Numbered from the stretch's first letter, positions 17,201-25,523 are shown. The stretch is DNA of 42,224 nucleotides from Bacteroidaceae bacterium (GCA_017650105.1 JAGCFO010000035.1:1-42224), one strand, 5' to 3'. The notes: generated by a model from the letters alone, not told the origin. Program-made: numbers and translations.

Positions 17201-17242
17201 CATCTTATTTGGCATTTTAACAAGAATCCAAAGAAGAAATAG
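14213..17242 (+). CDS. TonB-receptor-like outer-membrane beta-barrel with STN domain
   Basis: A 1009-aa exported protein. It has a signal peptide (about 1-19) and then a secretin/TonB short N-terminal domain (about 21-92, starting ITHNFYKTPLLEALQ), the part that contacts anti-sigma factors in signalling receptors. Next is a carboxypeptidase-regulatory-like beta domain (about 100-200), then a plug-like segment (IRQLPGVTMNNDGEIFVNGR, about 243-262, and LQNLPYYTVKHLKVYEKQ). The rest is a long beta-barrel of alternating aromatic strands ending PHYVMLHLIWHFNKNPKKK. It belongs to the Bacteroidetes outer-membrane beta-barrel group. No SusD-like partner lies next to it, so it may be a sensor or an importer without a surface lipoprotein. 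It is coupled to the anti-sigma gene by a 4-base overlap. Confidence 0.85.
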   Translation: MKRLILLLLVAITLNNNAQITHNFYKTPLLEALQTINQEQTEYSIDILTDGLDGLQISTQVKNQTVPNAIRKICKGQPVKVTSQGKTITVQARRKLRDLQREIRLTGKVEDGFLQIPLPEARVSVLTKDSTVVVDSASMTRVYGANMRLIGAYYVALVNGGEKEYLVRAQMKGYDDVWQRVPITNLTKEEVTIPTLKMHRMRKVDLDEVVVTATRIKFFYRGDTLIYDATAFRMPEGSMLDDLIRQLPGVTMNNDGEIFVNGRKIDELLLGSRSFFGGNKKVLMQNLPYYTVKHLKVYEKQTDMSEALGYDVEPRKYVMDVNLKEEYSKGYIANVEAAAGTENRWLGRAFALRFTDRTRLTLLGNANNVNETRHIGESGHWTPNNMPRSIMTTHSAAAEIAYYAKGDKLKETLRAEFTSQTDEQTLRQRREQFLSSSTPTSLTQSFSRQGNRRLSLHNNLTLKNPTWIYNEAVFEYVQRDGSSRSDFEQWDDSLTATLRSAGINKGTTWRGYVNVQGAFNIGKNQRMTFFTIVEHNEEALQQSTAYKQTLFSQGQVTRNLYNADDISNRKTWGTANISYKRELGNRFNFFISESVSSTSERKHDYLYHPDTLLLVSQLDALAAITDPRNSYNSYGQITQNSIGASLYRTDTYRYSDDNPFTIQYDRFKIGISAPVRQERLSYQRGALDTLASQTTLFLNASASFRIMTRDGKHDIRFNVSHDRQAASLMDRITFRDDSQPLVVKLGNPNLNGQVTSKLSGNFYPGYANQQRYHLSISFDYHHRDVAQAVTYAPVTGVYTYQPMNVYGAYTASTALYFIRTFGEKRFWTMSTSADASLHHDKDHAMLAGETESHVNTVNTLTLHDESFIQYERSTLNLRATGDFSWRHSEGRMFDFAVLNVLDYRYGLTARYTLPKINTTLAADATMYSRRGYGSTELNSDDFLLNASISQPFLKDRLIARLESFDLLHQLNTTQYMVNAQGRIETWYRSLPHYVMLHLIWHFNKNPKKK

Positions 17243-17258
17243 AAGTCATGCTGAAAAC

Positions 17259-17293
17259 AAAAAAAGGAGCGCAATTATTGCGCTCCTTTTTTT
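17259..17293 (+). terminator. Intrinsic terminator of the sigma/receptor operon
   Basis: GGAGCGCAA (17266-17274) pairs perfectly with TTGCGCTCC (17278-17286), flanked by an A-tract before and seven T after. It lies about 20 bp after the receptor stop. The symmetric A and T tracts would let it act in both directions, but only the plus-strand operon ends here. Confidence 0.93.
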
Positions 17294-17433
17294 CCTGCAA
17301 TGAATTTTGACGTTGTTTTTAGCTTTATTTCACTATAGCTAAACTTTGAGACTTTTTTGTTTAACAATAATTCCTTAGAGTTTAACTTCACGACTTTATA
17401 GTTAAACCATATCATAAGGCACAAAAAACAAGA

Positions 17434-17462
17434 AAAACGAGAAAAAAATTTCATCTCGTTTT
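17434..17462 (+). terminator. Second AT-rich hairpin with T-run upstream of the NagB-like gene
   Basis: AAAACGAGA (17434-17442) pairs with TCTCGTTTT (17454-17462) around an 11-nt loop, then CTTTTTTC follows. It may back up the terminator at 17259, or attenuate read-through into the next gene. It lies about 60 bp before that gene's start and about 20 bp before its likely -7 box. Confidence 0.55.
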
Positions 17463-17482
17463 CTTTTTTCATATCAAATGTG

Positions 17483-17490
17483 TACCTTCG
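17483..17490 (+). promoter_or_regulatory. Possible -7 box (TACCTTCG) for the NagB-like gene
   Basis: TACCTTCG differs by one base from the Bacteroidetes -7 consensus TAnnTTTG and lies 33 bp before the start codon. The -33 side is only a TTTTC stretch, so the match is partial. Confidence 0.45.
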
Positions 17491-17523
17491 CCAAATTAAA
17501 ACAAAAAATATTTTTCTAAACCT

Positions 17524-19458
17524 ATGAAAAGCAAATATAAGCTGCCACAAGACGGAGGCCTCATCACCGCCGGAGTTCCCAGCGACATCATCTGCCGCTA
17601 TGAAAAAGTGCCCACACAAGTTTTTCCCGATGAATACGACGGAGTACTCTACGTCGCCGACAAGATAGTCGAAGCTATCAAAGCGCACGAAGCCCTGCAC
17701 CCCGACAGGCTTTTTGTTCTCGGCCTCGCCACAGGACGCACACCCTTAGGACTTTACAGCGAGCTTGCTGCACGATATAAAAGAGGAGAAGTAAGTTTCC
17801 GCCACGTGGAAGCCTACACGCTCGACGAGTTCTACCCCATCTCTCCTGGACACCATCAGAGCCGCAGCTATCGTCTGCACGAGGACTTCATTAACGAAGT
17901 CGACATCGACCCGCGAAACGTACATATCCCCGATGGCACCATCCCCGCTGAATCTGTCTCGGAATATTGTCGGCACTACGGGCATGAAGCCAAGACCAAG
18001 ATGGACCTCATGATAATGGGCGTAGGCGAACAAGGACAGCTCGGATTCAATGAACCCGGCTCCTATGCCAAATCGAAGACACGTCTCGTACAGCTAAGCT
18101 ATCACTCGGTGAAATCGCAGATGAAATTCTTCTCCTCTGTGAAGGAAGTGCCCAAGATGGCTATCACAATGGGTATCGACACCATCATGTGTGCCAAGCG
18201 CATCATCCTCATGGCGTGGGGCGAAGATAAAGCAACCGTTGTCAAGCAAATCGTTGAAGGCGAAGTCAGCGAGAATGTGCCTGCCTCCATTCTTCAGGAA
18301 CATCCCGATATTGAAGTCGTGGTTGACGAGTTCGCTGCCGGTGAGCTCGCTCGCATACAGACTCCCTGGCTTGTGGGCCCTTGCGACTGGACACGCAAAC
18401 TCATCCGCAAAGCTGTCATCTGGCTCAGCGACACCGTACAGAAGCCCATCTTGAAGCTCACTCTTCAAGACTACCTCCAGCACTCTCTTATTGAGATGCT
18501 CGACAAGTTGGGAAAAAGCTTCGACCTTGTCAACATTGAAGTGTTCAACGACCTACAGCATACCATAAGCGGATGGCCGGGAGGAAAGCCCAATGCCGAC
18601 GACTCAACACGCCCCGTAAGCTCTAAGCCCTACCCCAAGCGCGTTCTTATCTTCTCACCCCATCCCGACGACGATGTCATCTCGATGGGAGGCACCTTCT
18701 GCCGACTCATCGAGCAGAAGCACGATGTGCACGTCGCCTATGAGACAAGCGGAAACGTAGCCGTGTATGACGACGTCGTCATCCAAAATCTCGATACCGC
18801 TCGTGAAATAGGGCTCGGCGACCGTGTAGAGGAAATCCGCAATCTCATACAGAATAAAGTGGAAGGACAGCCCGAGCCGCGTGAGCTGCTTAACATCAAG
18901 GGTGCCATCCGTCGTGCCGAAGCACGCGCTGCCGACCGTAGCATAGGGCTTAACGACCGAACGAATGTGCACTTCCTTAACCTGCCCTTCTACGAGAGCG
19001 GCACCATCAAGAAAGGCGAGTTGGGAGAACGAGATATTAACATTGTCGTTGAGCTTCTGCGTACCATCAAACCACACCAGATTTACGCTGCCGGCGACCT
19101 CTCCGACCCTCACGGTACCCATCGTGTCTGCATCGAGGCAGTGCTGGGCGCTATGGAGGTAGTGAAAGACGATGACTGGGCAAAGGAGTGCCACATCTGG
19201 CTCTATCGCGGAGCCTGGCAAGAGTGGGAACTCGGCATGATAGATATGGCCGTACCCCTCAGTCCCGATGAGTTGGTAAAGAAGCGTCATGCTATCTTCC
19301 GCCATCTCTCGCAGAAAGACATCGTGCCCTTCCCGGGAGAAGACCAGCGCGAGTTCTGGCAGAGAGCAGAAGAGCGTACGCAGCATACAGCCAAGCACTT
19401 CGACCAGCTTGGCCTGCCTGAGTATCAGGCCATTGAGGTATTTGTGCGCATGAAATAA
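17524..19458 (+). CDS. NagB-like / PIG-L deacetylase fusion protein
   Basis: A 644-aa cytoplasmic protein with two enzyme-like parts. Residues about 30-300 match the glucosamine-6-phosphate deaminase (NagB) fold: GLATGRTPLGLY, LDEFY (D101, equivalent to the proton-shuttling Asp of E. coli NagB) and the active-site loop G166-VGEQGQLGFNEPG. In that loop E177 is kept, but the positions that are Asp141 and His143 in E. coli NagB are Q170 and Q172. Residues about 370-644 are a PIG-L/LmbE-type zinc deacetylase with H380-P-D-D-D384 and a later SDPHGTH metal motif. This fused form occurs in Bacteroidetes and is usually annotated as glucosamine-6-phosphate deaminase. Given the changed loop, deamination should not be assumed. 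The two parts could process N-acetyl-amino-sugar phosphates in sequence. Confidence 0.85.
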   Translation: MKSKYKLPQDGGLITAGVPSDIICRYEKVPTQVFPDEYDGVLYVADKIVEAIKAHEALHPDRLFVLGLATGRTPLGLYSELAARYKRGEVSFRHVEAYTLDEFYPISPGHHQSRSYRLHEDFINEVDIDPRNVHIPDGTIPAESVSEYCRHYGHEAKTKMDLMIMGVGEQGQLGFNEPGSYAKSKTRLVQLSYHSVKSQMKFFSSVKEVPKMAITMGIDTIMCAKRIILMAWGEDKATVVKQIVEGEVSENVPASILQEHPDIEVVVDEFAAGELARIQTPWLVGPCDWTRKLIRKAVIWLSDTVQKPILKLTLQDYLQHSLIEMLDKLGKSFDLVNIEVFNDLQHTISGWPGGKPNADDSTRPVSSKPYPKRVLIFSPHPDDDVISMGGTFCRLIEQKHDVHVAYETSGNVAVYDDVVIQNLDTAREIGLGDRVEEIRNLIQNKVEGQPEPRELLNIKGAIRRAEARAADRSIGLNDRTNVHFLNLPFYESGTIKKGELGERDINIVVELLRTIKPHQIYAAGDLSDPHGTHRVCIEAVLGAMEVVKDDDWAKECHIWLYRGAWQEWELGMIDMAVPLSPDELVKKRHAIFRHLSQKDIVPFPGEDQREFWQRAEERTQHTAKHFDQLGLPEYQAIEVFVRMK

Positions 19459-19583
19459 ATATCCATTTTCGGCAATAAGGTGAACGGGACAAACAGTCCC
19501 GCTCACCTACAAACCGAGCCATTCGATTCTTCCGACAATTACGAATCACCGAATCTGCATTTACCCGACACACACTCCGCTCC

Positions 19584-20696
19584 ATGAAACGTTACCCCTA
19601 TCGGGAGGTCAACACAATAGAGTCTCTCCCCGAGCCCGCCACAGGCACCAATATGATTGTACACTATGTGTTCCAGTACATCGACTTCAACGAGGTTCCC
19701 TGGTATGCCGACGACAACACCTTCATCGACTGCTGCTTTCTCGGCTGTACGTTGGTGCCAGGAATGGACCGCCGTTTCGAGTCGTGTCTCGTGCTACCTC
19801 GTATGAACATGCTCTATCGCGCCTTCGTCAGCGAACTCTACACTGGAGACTCTCTCTATGAAGGTTTCGACCCTGAACATGAGGAAACCTTTGACACTTG
19901 CTTCGACACACGAGTGTATAACGACTACCTTGATGGCGGAAAACGCTGTGACGACATCCGCATCACTCTTGCACGCGCCCTACACGACCATTCCATCAGC
20001 GATGCAATGAACGACTTCCTCGAGCACTACAACCCACGCGACGTGGTAGCTATCATGGGAGGGCACAACCTACTCCGCACCGATCATTTCTTTGAGAACA
20101 TCGTGCGCATCAGCAAGGCTCTCACCGAGCGAGGCAAGCTCATGGTATCGGGAGGAGGTCCTGGAGCAATGGAAGCCACCCATCTCGGTGCTTGGCTTGC
20201 CGGCAAGCCAGACGACACCGTTGATGATGCCCTTCAGATGCTCTCCTCAGCGCCTGCTTACCGCGATAGCCATTGGCTGCAGACAGCCTTCCAAGTACGA
20301 GCCAAGTATCCGCAGTCACGCTATCACAGTCTCGGAGTCCCCACTTGGCTCTACGGTCATGAACCCTCCACACCTTTCGCTACCGAGATTGCTAAATACT
20401 TTGAGAACGCTATACGCGAAGATAACCTCCTCGCTATCGGAGCCGGAGGAATCATTTATACTCCAGGTGCTGCCGGAACCTTGCAAGAAGTGTTCCAAGA
20501 CGCCGCGCAAAACCACTACGAGACCGTCGGCGACCCCAGCCCAATGGTCTTCTTCGGCATTGACTACTACACCCACGAGGTGCCCATCTATCCCCTTCTC
20601 CAAGACCTTCTGCAACGAGGCAAATACCAAAACCTCATGCTCTCTATCACCGACAGCCCACAAGAAGTCATAGACATACTGATGGAAGAGAACTGA
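19584..20696 (+). CDS. LOG-family (Rossmann nucleotide-binding) protein
   Basis: A 370-aa soluble protein with the two LOG-family motifs: S189-GGGPGAMEA (nucleotide-binding glycine loop) and P294-GAAGTLQE (family consensus PGGxGTxxE, with Ala for the second Gly). LOG and PpnN-type enzymes cleave the N-glycosidic bond of nucleoside 5'-monophosphates, releasing ribose 5-phosphate and base. The protein is much longer than plant-type LOG (about 200 aa). It has an N-terminal extension of about 150 residues without a recognisable domain. The catalytic Glu in PGAAGTLQE is present. It lies 125 bp after the NagB-like gene on the same strand and could share its transcript. The exact substrate is unknown. 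Confidence 0.82.
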   Translation: MKRYPYREVNTIESLPEPATGTNMIVHYVFQYIDFNEVPWYADDNTFIDCCFLGCTLVPGMDRRFESCLVLPRMNMLYRAFVSELYTGDSLYEGFDPEHEETFDTCFDTRVYNDYLDGGKRCDDIRITLARALHDHSISDAMNDFLEHYNPRDVVAIMGGHNLLRTDHFFENIVRISKALTERGKLMVSGGGPGAMEATHLGAWLAGKPDDTVDDALQMLSSAPAYRDSHWLQTAFQVRAKYPQSRYHSLGVPTWLYGHEPSTPFATEIAKYFENAIREDNLLAIGAGGIIYTPGAAGTLQEVFQDAAQNHYETVGDPSPMVFFGIDYYTHEVPIYPLLQDLLQRGKYQNLMLSITDSPQEVIDILMEEN

Positions 20697-20766
20697 GAAA
20701 CACCTATGTAGATTATTTCAGCAACTCATCAACCAGATGATTATTTGAATGGGCAGCGCATAATTG

Positions 20767-20781
20767 CTCCTCAAAGAGGAG
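20767..20781 (+). other. Small perfect hairpin after the LOG-family gene
   Basis: CTCCTC (20767-20772) pairs with GAGGAG (20776-20781) over an AAA loop, about 70 bp after the LOG-family stop. No T-run follows, so it is at best a weak 3'-end structure. Confidence 0.25.
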
Positions 20782-20837
20782 TCGCTATCAAGAATGGGAA
20801 GAAAATTTTCATAAAAGAACATTAATTTTTTTGGCTT

Positions 20838-20865
20838 GAGGATATCCCCAAAGACGGATATCCTC
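20838..20865 (+). other. 10-bp perfect hairpin in the lipoprotein gene leader
   Basis: GAGGATATCC (20838-20847) pairs with GGATATCCTC (20856-20865) around an 8-nt loop. It is preceded by seven T (20826-20832) and lies about 65 bp upstream of the lipoprotein ATG. Read on the minus strand, the run of A after the stem argues against a terminator. On the plus strand it could be an operator or a leader structure. Confidence 0.4.
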
Positions 20866-20931
20866 CATTATCAGAAGCCTTCCGAAGGGAGACTAAACGA
20901 AAAAGTCCACCCAACATCTATTTTCAAAAAT

Positions 20932-21687
20932 ATGAAAAAAAACCTTTACATTTTAACCTTCATGCTAGCAACTGTTGTTGCGCTGACGAGCTGTACCAGC
21001 AAAGAAGAGAAAGCCCTCACGGCAGCTATCCAGTCGAAGCAGACAGCACGTCTACGCCAATTCATCAAAGAGTGCCCAGCCGAAAAGGCTCAGTGGATTG
21101 ACAGCGCTAAAGTGGTGCTTGCCGAATGGGAACAAGACTCTGCTGACTATTACGAACTCAAGCAAATAAAGGATGTAGTAGAGCGCGCCGGCGCCGAAAT
21201 CACCTATATGGATCACCACATCATGGGGCTCTATATTGACAGCGTCTACTCCATGTATGCCACCGATGGTCCAGAGGCCGATGCAATCATAGCGCGGCGC
21301 GAAGCAATCAACCAACATCTGGAGCCTTTCCGCAAAAAGATGAAAGACATCGTCTTCTACAAGACGGAAGGCGACAACTGGCGACACATCATCACGCTTG
21401 ATCTTCCCGATGAGGAAGGAAAAGGACGAGGGATGTACCTCTACCTGCCCACCAATGCCAACTGGGCATTTCTCGGCAGAAAAGAGAACTTCACTTACTC
21501 TATCAACCTCGAAGACTTCAACGACGACGACATCTCCTGTCGTTGGGACGACGGTAACGGCCTCTTCATCATCGAGCTCTACAACGACAAATCGCTCTAC
21601 TTGACTAATCAGGGAGAACTGCGAGGTTTCATGGGCGAGAGAGACCCCGAGACCTATCACGCCGTCTTCCCTACTAAAGAAGACTAA
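20932..21687 (+). CDS. Predicted lipoprotein of unknown function
   Basis: The frame is open from 20836, but the ATG at 20932 is chosen because it starts a textbook lipoprotein signal: MKKNLYILTF, a hydrophobic core and the lipobox LTSC. The protein is then 251 aa. The mature part is soluble, acidic and helical at first (KEEKALTAAIQSKQTARLRQ), with a Tyr/Asp-rich middle. The C-terminal half (about 150-245) is beta-rich with Trp/Asp turns (ISCRWDDGNGLFIIELYNDK). I recognise no family or catalytic motif. The next gene is convergent, with a hairpin in between. The gene is probably transcribed alone from the 235-bp spacer upstream. Confidence 0.75.
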   Translation: MKKNLYILTFMLATVVALTSCTSKEEKALTAAIQSKQTARLRQFIKECPAEKAQWIDSAKVVLAEWEQDSADYYELKQIKDVVERAGAEITYMDHHIMGLYIDSVYSMYATDGPEADAIIARREAINQHLEPFRKKMKDIVFYKTEGDNWRHIITLDLPDEEGKGRGMYLYLPTNANWAFLGRKENFTYSINLEDFNDDDISCRWDDGNGLFIIELYNDKSLYLTNQGELRGFMGERDPETYHAVFPTKED

Positions 21688-21850
21688 TACACATCGGGTG
21701 ACATCGGTAGTCGAACAAGGATGTCCACAAAGCTCAGAAACCTGACATAAGAGCGTTGACACCGATGCCGATCTCGCTTGTTTGAATGATTTGCAAACTT
21801 CAGTTCCTATAGTTTTCTCTTCATTCTCTATCTACGCTTCCCTTATATAG

Positions 21851-21880
21851 CAAGAGCCAGCAGAGAAAAGCCGGCTCTTG
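21851..21880. terminator. Hairpin between convergent genes
   Basis: CAAGAGCCAGC (21851-21861) pairs with GCCGGCTCTTG (21870-21880) with one mismatch. It sits between the end of the lipoprotein gene (plus) and the end of the 1120-aa surface protein gene (minus). No clear T-run is present on either side, so it may mark 3' ends rather than act as a strong intrinsic terminator. Confidence 0.5.
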
Positions 21881-21904
21881 CTCAAAGTTTAGCTGCACAC
21901 TTGG

Positions 21905-24900
21905 TTAGCTGCCTAGTATGATGCTCACAAGGGCTGTGACGTCGGAAACGTTCACTTCTTTGTCGCCATTCACATCGGCAGCAGCATTTACGGTGGAGTT
22001 GCCGAGAATCATGCTCACGAGGGCTGTGACGTCACTGACGTTCACCTCGCCGTCAGCGTTCACGTCACCCTTCTTCCTCTCAGTGAAGTAGCCAGGGTCG
22101 CTGGGGCCGCCATCGATACGGGCATAGTCTCTCCCGGTATAGAGTTCACTGTACACGGTGCCTTCACCACCCATCAGGCTCGTGCAGCCCTCGAACATCG
22201 CCTCATCCCAGTTGACATTGCTCGCATCCCACGTACTGTTCACATACACCGTAGTAAGTTTTTTGCAGTAGTAGAACATGTAGCTCATGTCTTGCACCTT
22301 ACTCACGTCGAAGTGGCTCAGGTCGAGCTCCTTCAGGCTGTAGCACTGGAGGAACATGCCCATCATGTCGGTGGCGCTGCTGGTGTCGAGGGTACTGAGG
22401 TCAACGGAGGTCAGGCTTTCGCAGCTGGAGAACATATAACTCATATCCTCCACTTCGCTTGTGTTGAGGTACTCCATTCCCTCTATGCTTGTCAGCGACA
22501 TCATGGCGGAGAACCAGGCGTAGGTGGTGGCGGGGCGTGTGTCGGCAAACGACGGGTCGAACACGACGGTTTGGACAAACCGGCACGTCTCATCGGTATT
22601 CCAGCCGGGGTTCACACCGGATGCGTTCAGGTTATAGGTAGCGCCCGGGCGCGAGCTGCGCTGCTTGTCGCAGTAGAACGTCAGCGTCCAGTCGTCAGGG
22701 GTATACACGGCGTAGGCCTCCTTGGGTTTCACGCTGAAAACGCCTGGATTGCTCGTGCCGCCGTCGATATGGGCATATGTGTAGTCATCAAAGAAATGTT
22801 CATTTTGTGTAAACGTGTAATGCGTACCCTTCTCTCCCACTAGATTGGTGCTGTTGGTAAACATGAACATCTTGTCGTGGGCATTACTCAAATTCCAGTC
22901 GTCACCGTATATGGTGGTGAGCATCGGGCAGTCAGAAAAGATGCTGCTTATCCGACGGACATTATCGGTGGTGAAGTTGGTGACGTCGATGACTTCCACT
23001 AAATCGCAACCCGAGAACATCGACGACATATCTTCCACCTTCTTGGTGTTGAAGTGACTCACGTCGAGTTTCGTCAGCGCATTGCAACGGCTGAACATAC
23101 TACCCATATCCGTCACATTACTTGTGTCGAAATTCTTTAGGTCAATGTTAGCAAGCATTTTGCAATAAGAGAACATGTCGCTCATGTCCGTCACCGCAGT
23201 TGTTGTGAAATTGCCGCAGAAGGTGAGCTCTACCAGGTTCTCGCATCCGCGAAACATGCTCCCCATGTTCGTCACTTTCCGCGTGTCGAAGTTTGTCACG
23301 TCGAGGCTTTGGAGCGACTTGCAGTTGCCGAACATGCCATGCATGCTCGTCACATTCTGCGTATCGAATCCCGACACGACAAGGCTCGTCAGGCTCTCGC
23401 AGCCATAGAACATATCGTACATCGTTGTCACATTTGAGGTGTTGAAGCTCGACAAGTTGATACTCTGGAGATTGGAACAACCTCTGAACAAACCATTCAT
23501 ATTGGTGACGTTGCCTGTGTCCCAGCTAGACAGGTCAAGGCTTGTCAGCGAGGAGCAACCGGCAAAGGTACCGTTAAGTTCCTTTACGTTCGATATGTTT
23601 AAGTCGTTCACATAGAGATAAGTAAGCGATGAGCAGCCACTGAACGTTTCGGTTAGGCTCTCCAACCCTGACGTGTCGAAACCGCTCAGATCAATGCTTG
23701 GTAGACTCTCACAGACAGCAAACATGTAATTTAATCCCCAAGGACCCAAGTTGCTTATATCGAAAGATCCCACATCGAGGCTCATTAGTTTTGAGCAACT
23801 CGAGAACATACTATTCATGCTGGCAACCTTTCTAGTATCAAAACCCGACACCTGCAGTTCAGTCAGCTCGCTGCATGAAGCAAACATGGAATTCATTATG
23901 GTAACGTTCTCCGTGTTGAAACTGCTCACGTCGAGCGACACCAGTTTATCGCAACTGTTGAACATATCGTTCATGTACTTCACGTTGCTCGTGTCGAAGT
24001 TTGTCAGGTCAAGACTCGTCAAATTATGGCAGTGCATAAACATAGTCCCCATGTCCGTCACCTTACTTGTGACGAAGTGGCTCAGGTCGAGGCTCGCCAG
24101 CTTGTTGCAGCTGTTGAACATACATGCCATAATGGTCACCTCGCTGGTGTTGAAGTTCTCGATACCGCTGATGTCCTCCAGATTCTCCATATTGCTGAAC
24201 CAGTAATGAGTGCTTGTAGGTCGTGCTGCTGTAAATGACGTGTCGAACACCACGTGAGTAACGTTTTCTCTAACATCGAACCATGCGGGTAAGTCGTATT
24301 CCGTATTCAGGTTGTAGACGACTCCTGGGCGCGAAAGGCGCTGCTTGTCATAGTAGAAGGTCAGTGTACCGTCGGCATACACGGCATACGGCTCAGCCGG
24401 AGCCTCGGTGAAATAGCCCGGATGGCTCGTGCCACCGTCGATTTGCGCATAGGTCTTATCGATGAAATTTGCGTCGTACGGCGTGCCGTTGCCACCTTTG
24501 AGTTTGTCACAGTTTTTAAACATGTCCACGGATGCGTTCACATGATTCGTGTTCCATCCGCTGCCTACATAGACAGTGGTGAGGGCATAGCAGTTGCGAA
24601 ACATTTGTGTCATGTTGGTGACATTGGCAGTATTCCAGCTACCCAGGTTAACAATGGAGAGATGAGTGCAAAGGTTGAACATGTTGCTCATGTCGATAAC
24701 GTTGGAGGTATTCCATCCGCTCACGTTAAGTTCCGTGAGGGCAATGCAGTCATAGAAAGCGGTAGCCATGTCGGTGACGTTACTTGTGTTCCAGCCGCTC
24801 AGGTCGCCAACACTAGTGAGAGCGAGACAATTTTGGAACATGCAACGTATGCTGGTGACCTTGGCGGTGTTGAAACCGCTCAGGTCGAGGCTAGTAAGTT

Positions 24901-25267
24901 TTTTGCAGCCAGAGAACATTGAGTACATGTTAAGTACTTCGCTGGTGTTCAAATACTGGATGCCCGTGACAGAAGTCAGATTGATCATATTACAAAACCA
25001 ATTGAATGTGCTTGTGGGGCGTGCTTCTGCAAACGATGAATCGAAAATCACTGTGGTAACATCGGAACGGTAAGTGTACCAATCTGGTTGAATCTCACCT
25101 GCATTCATGTCAAAGGTTAAGCCCGTATGGGATGATCTATTCGAATCGTAGTAAAATGTGAGTGTTCCTTCGGAGGAGTTGAGCACGGCGTAAGCCTCTT
25201 GGGCCGACAACTTGGCTGTGCCCAGCGTCACGAGGGCAAGCATCAGGGTGATAATTCTCTGTTTCAT
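21905..25267 (-). CDS. BspA-like DUF285-repeat surface protein with dockerin-like C-terminus (1120 aa)
   Basis: A secreted protein. The signal peptide is about residues 1-22 (MKQRIITLMLALVTLGTAKL, then SAQ). It has three supermodules. Each opens with a header of about 75 residues (AYAV, TLTFYYD, VVFDxSFxxxRPTST, WF), runs through 26-residue DUF285 repeats (MFxxCxxLxxLDLSxFNTxxVTxM), and, in modules with a full ending, closes with a footer of about 45 residues (GTxY, YAxIDGG, PGYF). I count about 27 repeats (6, 17 and 4). DUF285 repeats form solenoids of the leucine-rich type. BspA-like proteins bind host matrix proteins or other bacteria. The C-terminal 55 residues hold two dockerin-type calcium loops, DVNADGEVNVSD and DVNGDKEVNVSD. 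No T9SS sorting signal is recognised. It is the downstream neighbour of a giant paralogue. Confidence 0.92.
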   Translation of the reverse strand: MKQRIITLMLALVTLGTAKLSAQEAYAVLNSSEGTLTFYYDSNRSSHTGLTFDMNAGEIQPDWYTYRSDVTTVIFDSSFAEARPTSTFNWFCNMINLTSVTGIQYLNTSEVLNMYSMFSGCKKLTSLDLSGFNTAKVTSIRCMFQNCLALTSVGDLSGWNTSNVTDMATAFYDCIALTELNVSGWNTSNVIDMSNMFNLCTHLSIVNLGSWNTANVTNMTQMFRNCYALTTVYVGSGWNTNHVNASVDMFKNCDKLKGGNGTPYDANFIDKTYAQIDGGTSHPGYFTEAPAEPYAVYADGTLTFYYDKQRLSRPGVVYNLNTEYDLPAWFDVRENVTHVVFDTSFTAARPTSTHYWFSNMENLEDISGIENFNTSEVTIMACMFNSCNKLASLDLSHFVTSKVTDMGTMFMHCHNLTSLDLTNFDTSNVKYMNDMFNSCDKLVSLDVSSFNTENVTIMNSMFASCSELTELQVSGFDTRKVASMNSMFSSCSKLMSLDVGSFDISNLGPWGLNYMFAVCESLPSIDLSGFDTSGLESLTETFSGCSSLTYLYVNDLNISNVKELNGTFAGCSSLTSLDLSSWDTGNVTNMNGLFRGCSNLQSINLSSFNTSNVTTMYDMFYGCESLTSLVVSGFDTQNVTSMHGMFGNCKSLQSLDVTNFDTRKVTNMGSMFRGCENLVELTFCGNFTTTAVTDMSDMFSYCKMLANIDLKNFDTSNVTDMGSMFSRCNALTKLDVSHFNTKKVEDMSSMFSGCDLVEVIDVTNFTTDNVRRISSIFSDCPMLTTIYGDDWNLSNAHDKMFMFTNSTNLVGEKGTHYTFTQNEHFFDDYTYAHIDGGTSNPGVFSVKPKEAYAVYTPDDWTLTFYCDKQRSSRPGATYNLNASGVNPGWNTDETCRFVQTVVFDPSFADTRPATTYAWFSAMMSLTSIEGMEYLNTSEVEDMSYMFSSCESLTSVDLSTLDTSSATDMMGMFLQCYSLKELDLSHFDVSKVQDMSYMFYYCKKLTTVYVNSTWDASNVNWDEAMFEGCTSLMGGEGTVYSELYTGRDYARIDGGPSDPGYFTERKKGDVNADGEVNVSDVTALVSMILGNSTVNAAADVNGDKEVNVSDVTALVSIILGS

Positions 25268-25322
25268 ATTGGGTTATGTAATTTATGATTCAGACTTGGT
25301 TTTCAACAGGTTCTTTTGGTTG

Positions 25323-25354
25323 TAAAGGTAATGGTTCTTTAAAATATTTCAAAA
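25323..25354 (-). promoter_or_regulatory. Promoter-like boxes for the 1120-aa surface protein
   Basis: Reading the minus strand, TTTTG (25354-25350) is followed after about 19 nt by TACCTTTA (25330-25323), one base off the TAnnTTTG consensus. The 5' leader would be about 50 nt. Confidence 0.5.
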
Positions 25355-25492
25355 CTCTTTGGTAACTTTTTTATGTAAAGGCAATGAAAAACCTACTTAT
25401 TTTCTACGCGGAACTCACCGTGTTGCTGGGGAGAAGGGCTTCGCTACAAGCGCAATTGACGCTTGCATAAAAGCACGAAAGAGGAAGAAAAA

Positions 25493-25523
25493 GAAGGCTG
25501 CCTTCGTCGAAAAGGCAGCCTTC
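25493..25523 (-). terminator. Intrinsic terminator of the giant surface protein gene
   Basis: A 12-bp perfect stem, 25493-25504 with 25512-25523 (GAAGGCTGCCTT and its complement), with a 7-nt loop. It is 37 bp past the stop codon on the minus strand. On that strand the stem is followed by TTTTTCTTCC. On the plus strand ATTTTTTT also follows, so it could work both ways. Confidence 0.88.

Noticed and set aside
20836..20931. Upstream 32-codon extension of the lipoprotein gene
   Set aside because: It would bury the lipobox signal and translate through the leader hairpin.
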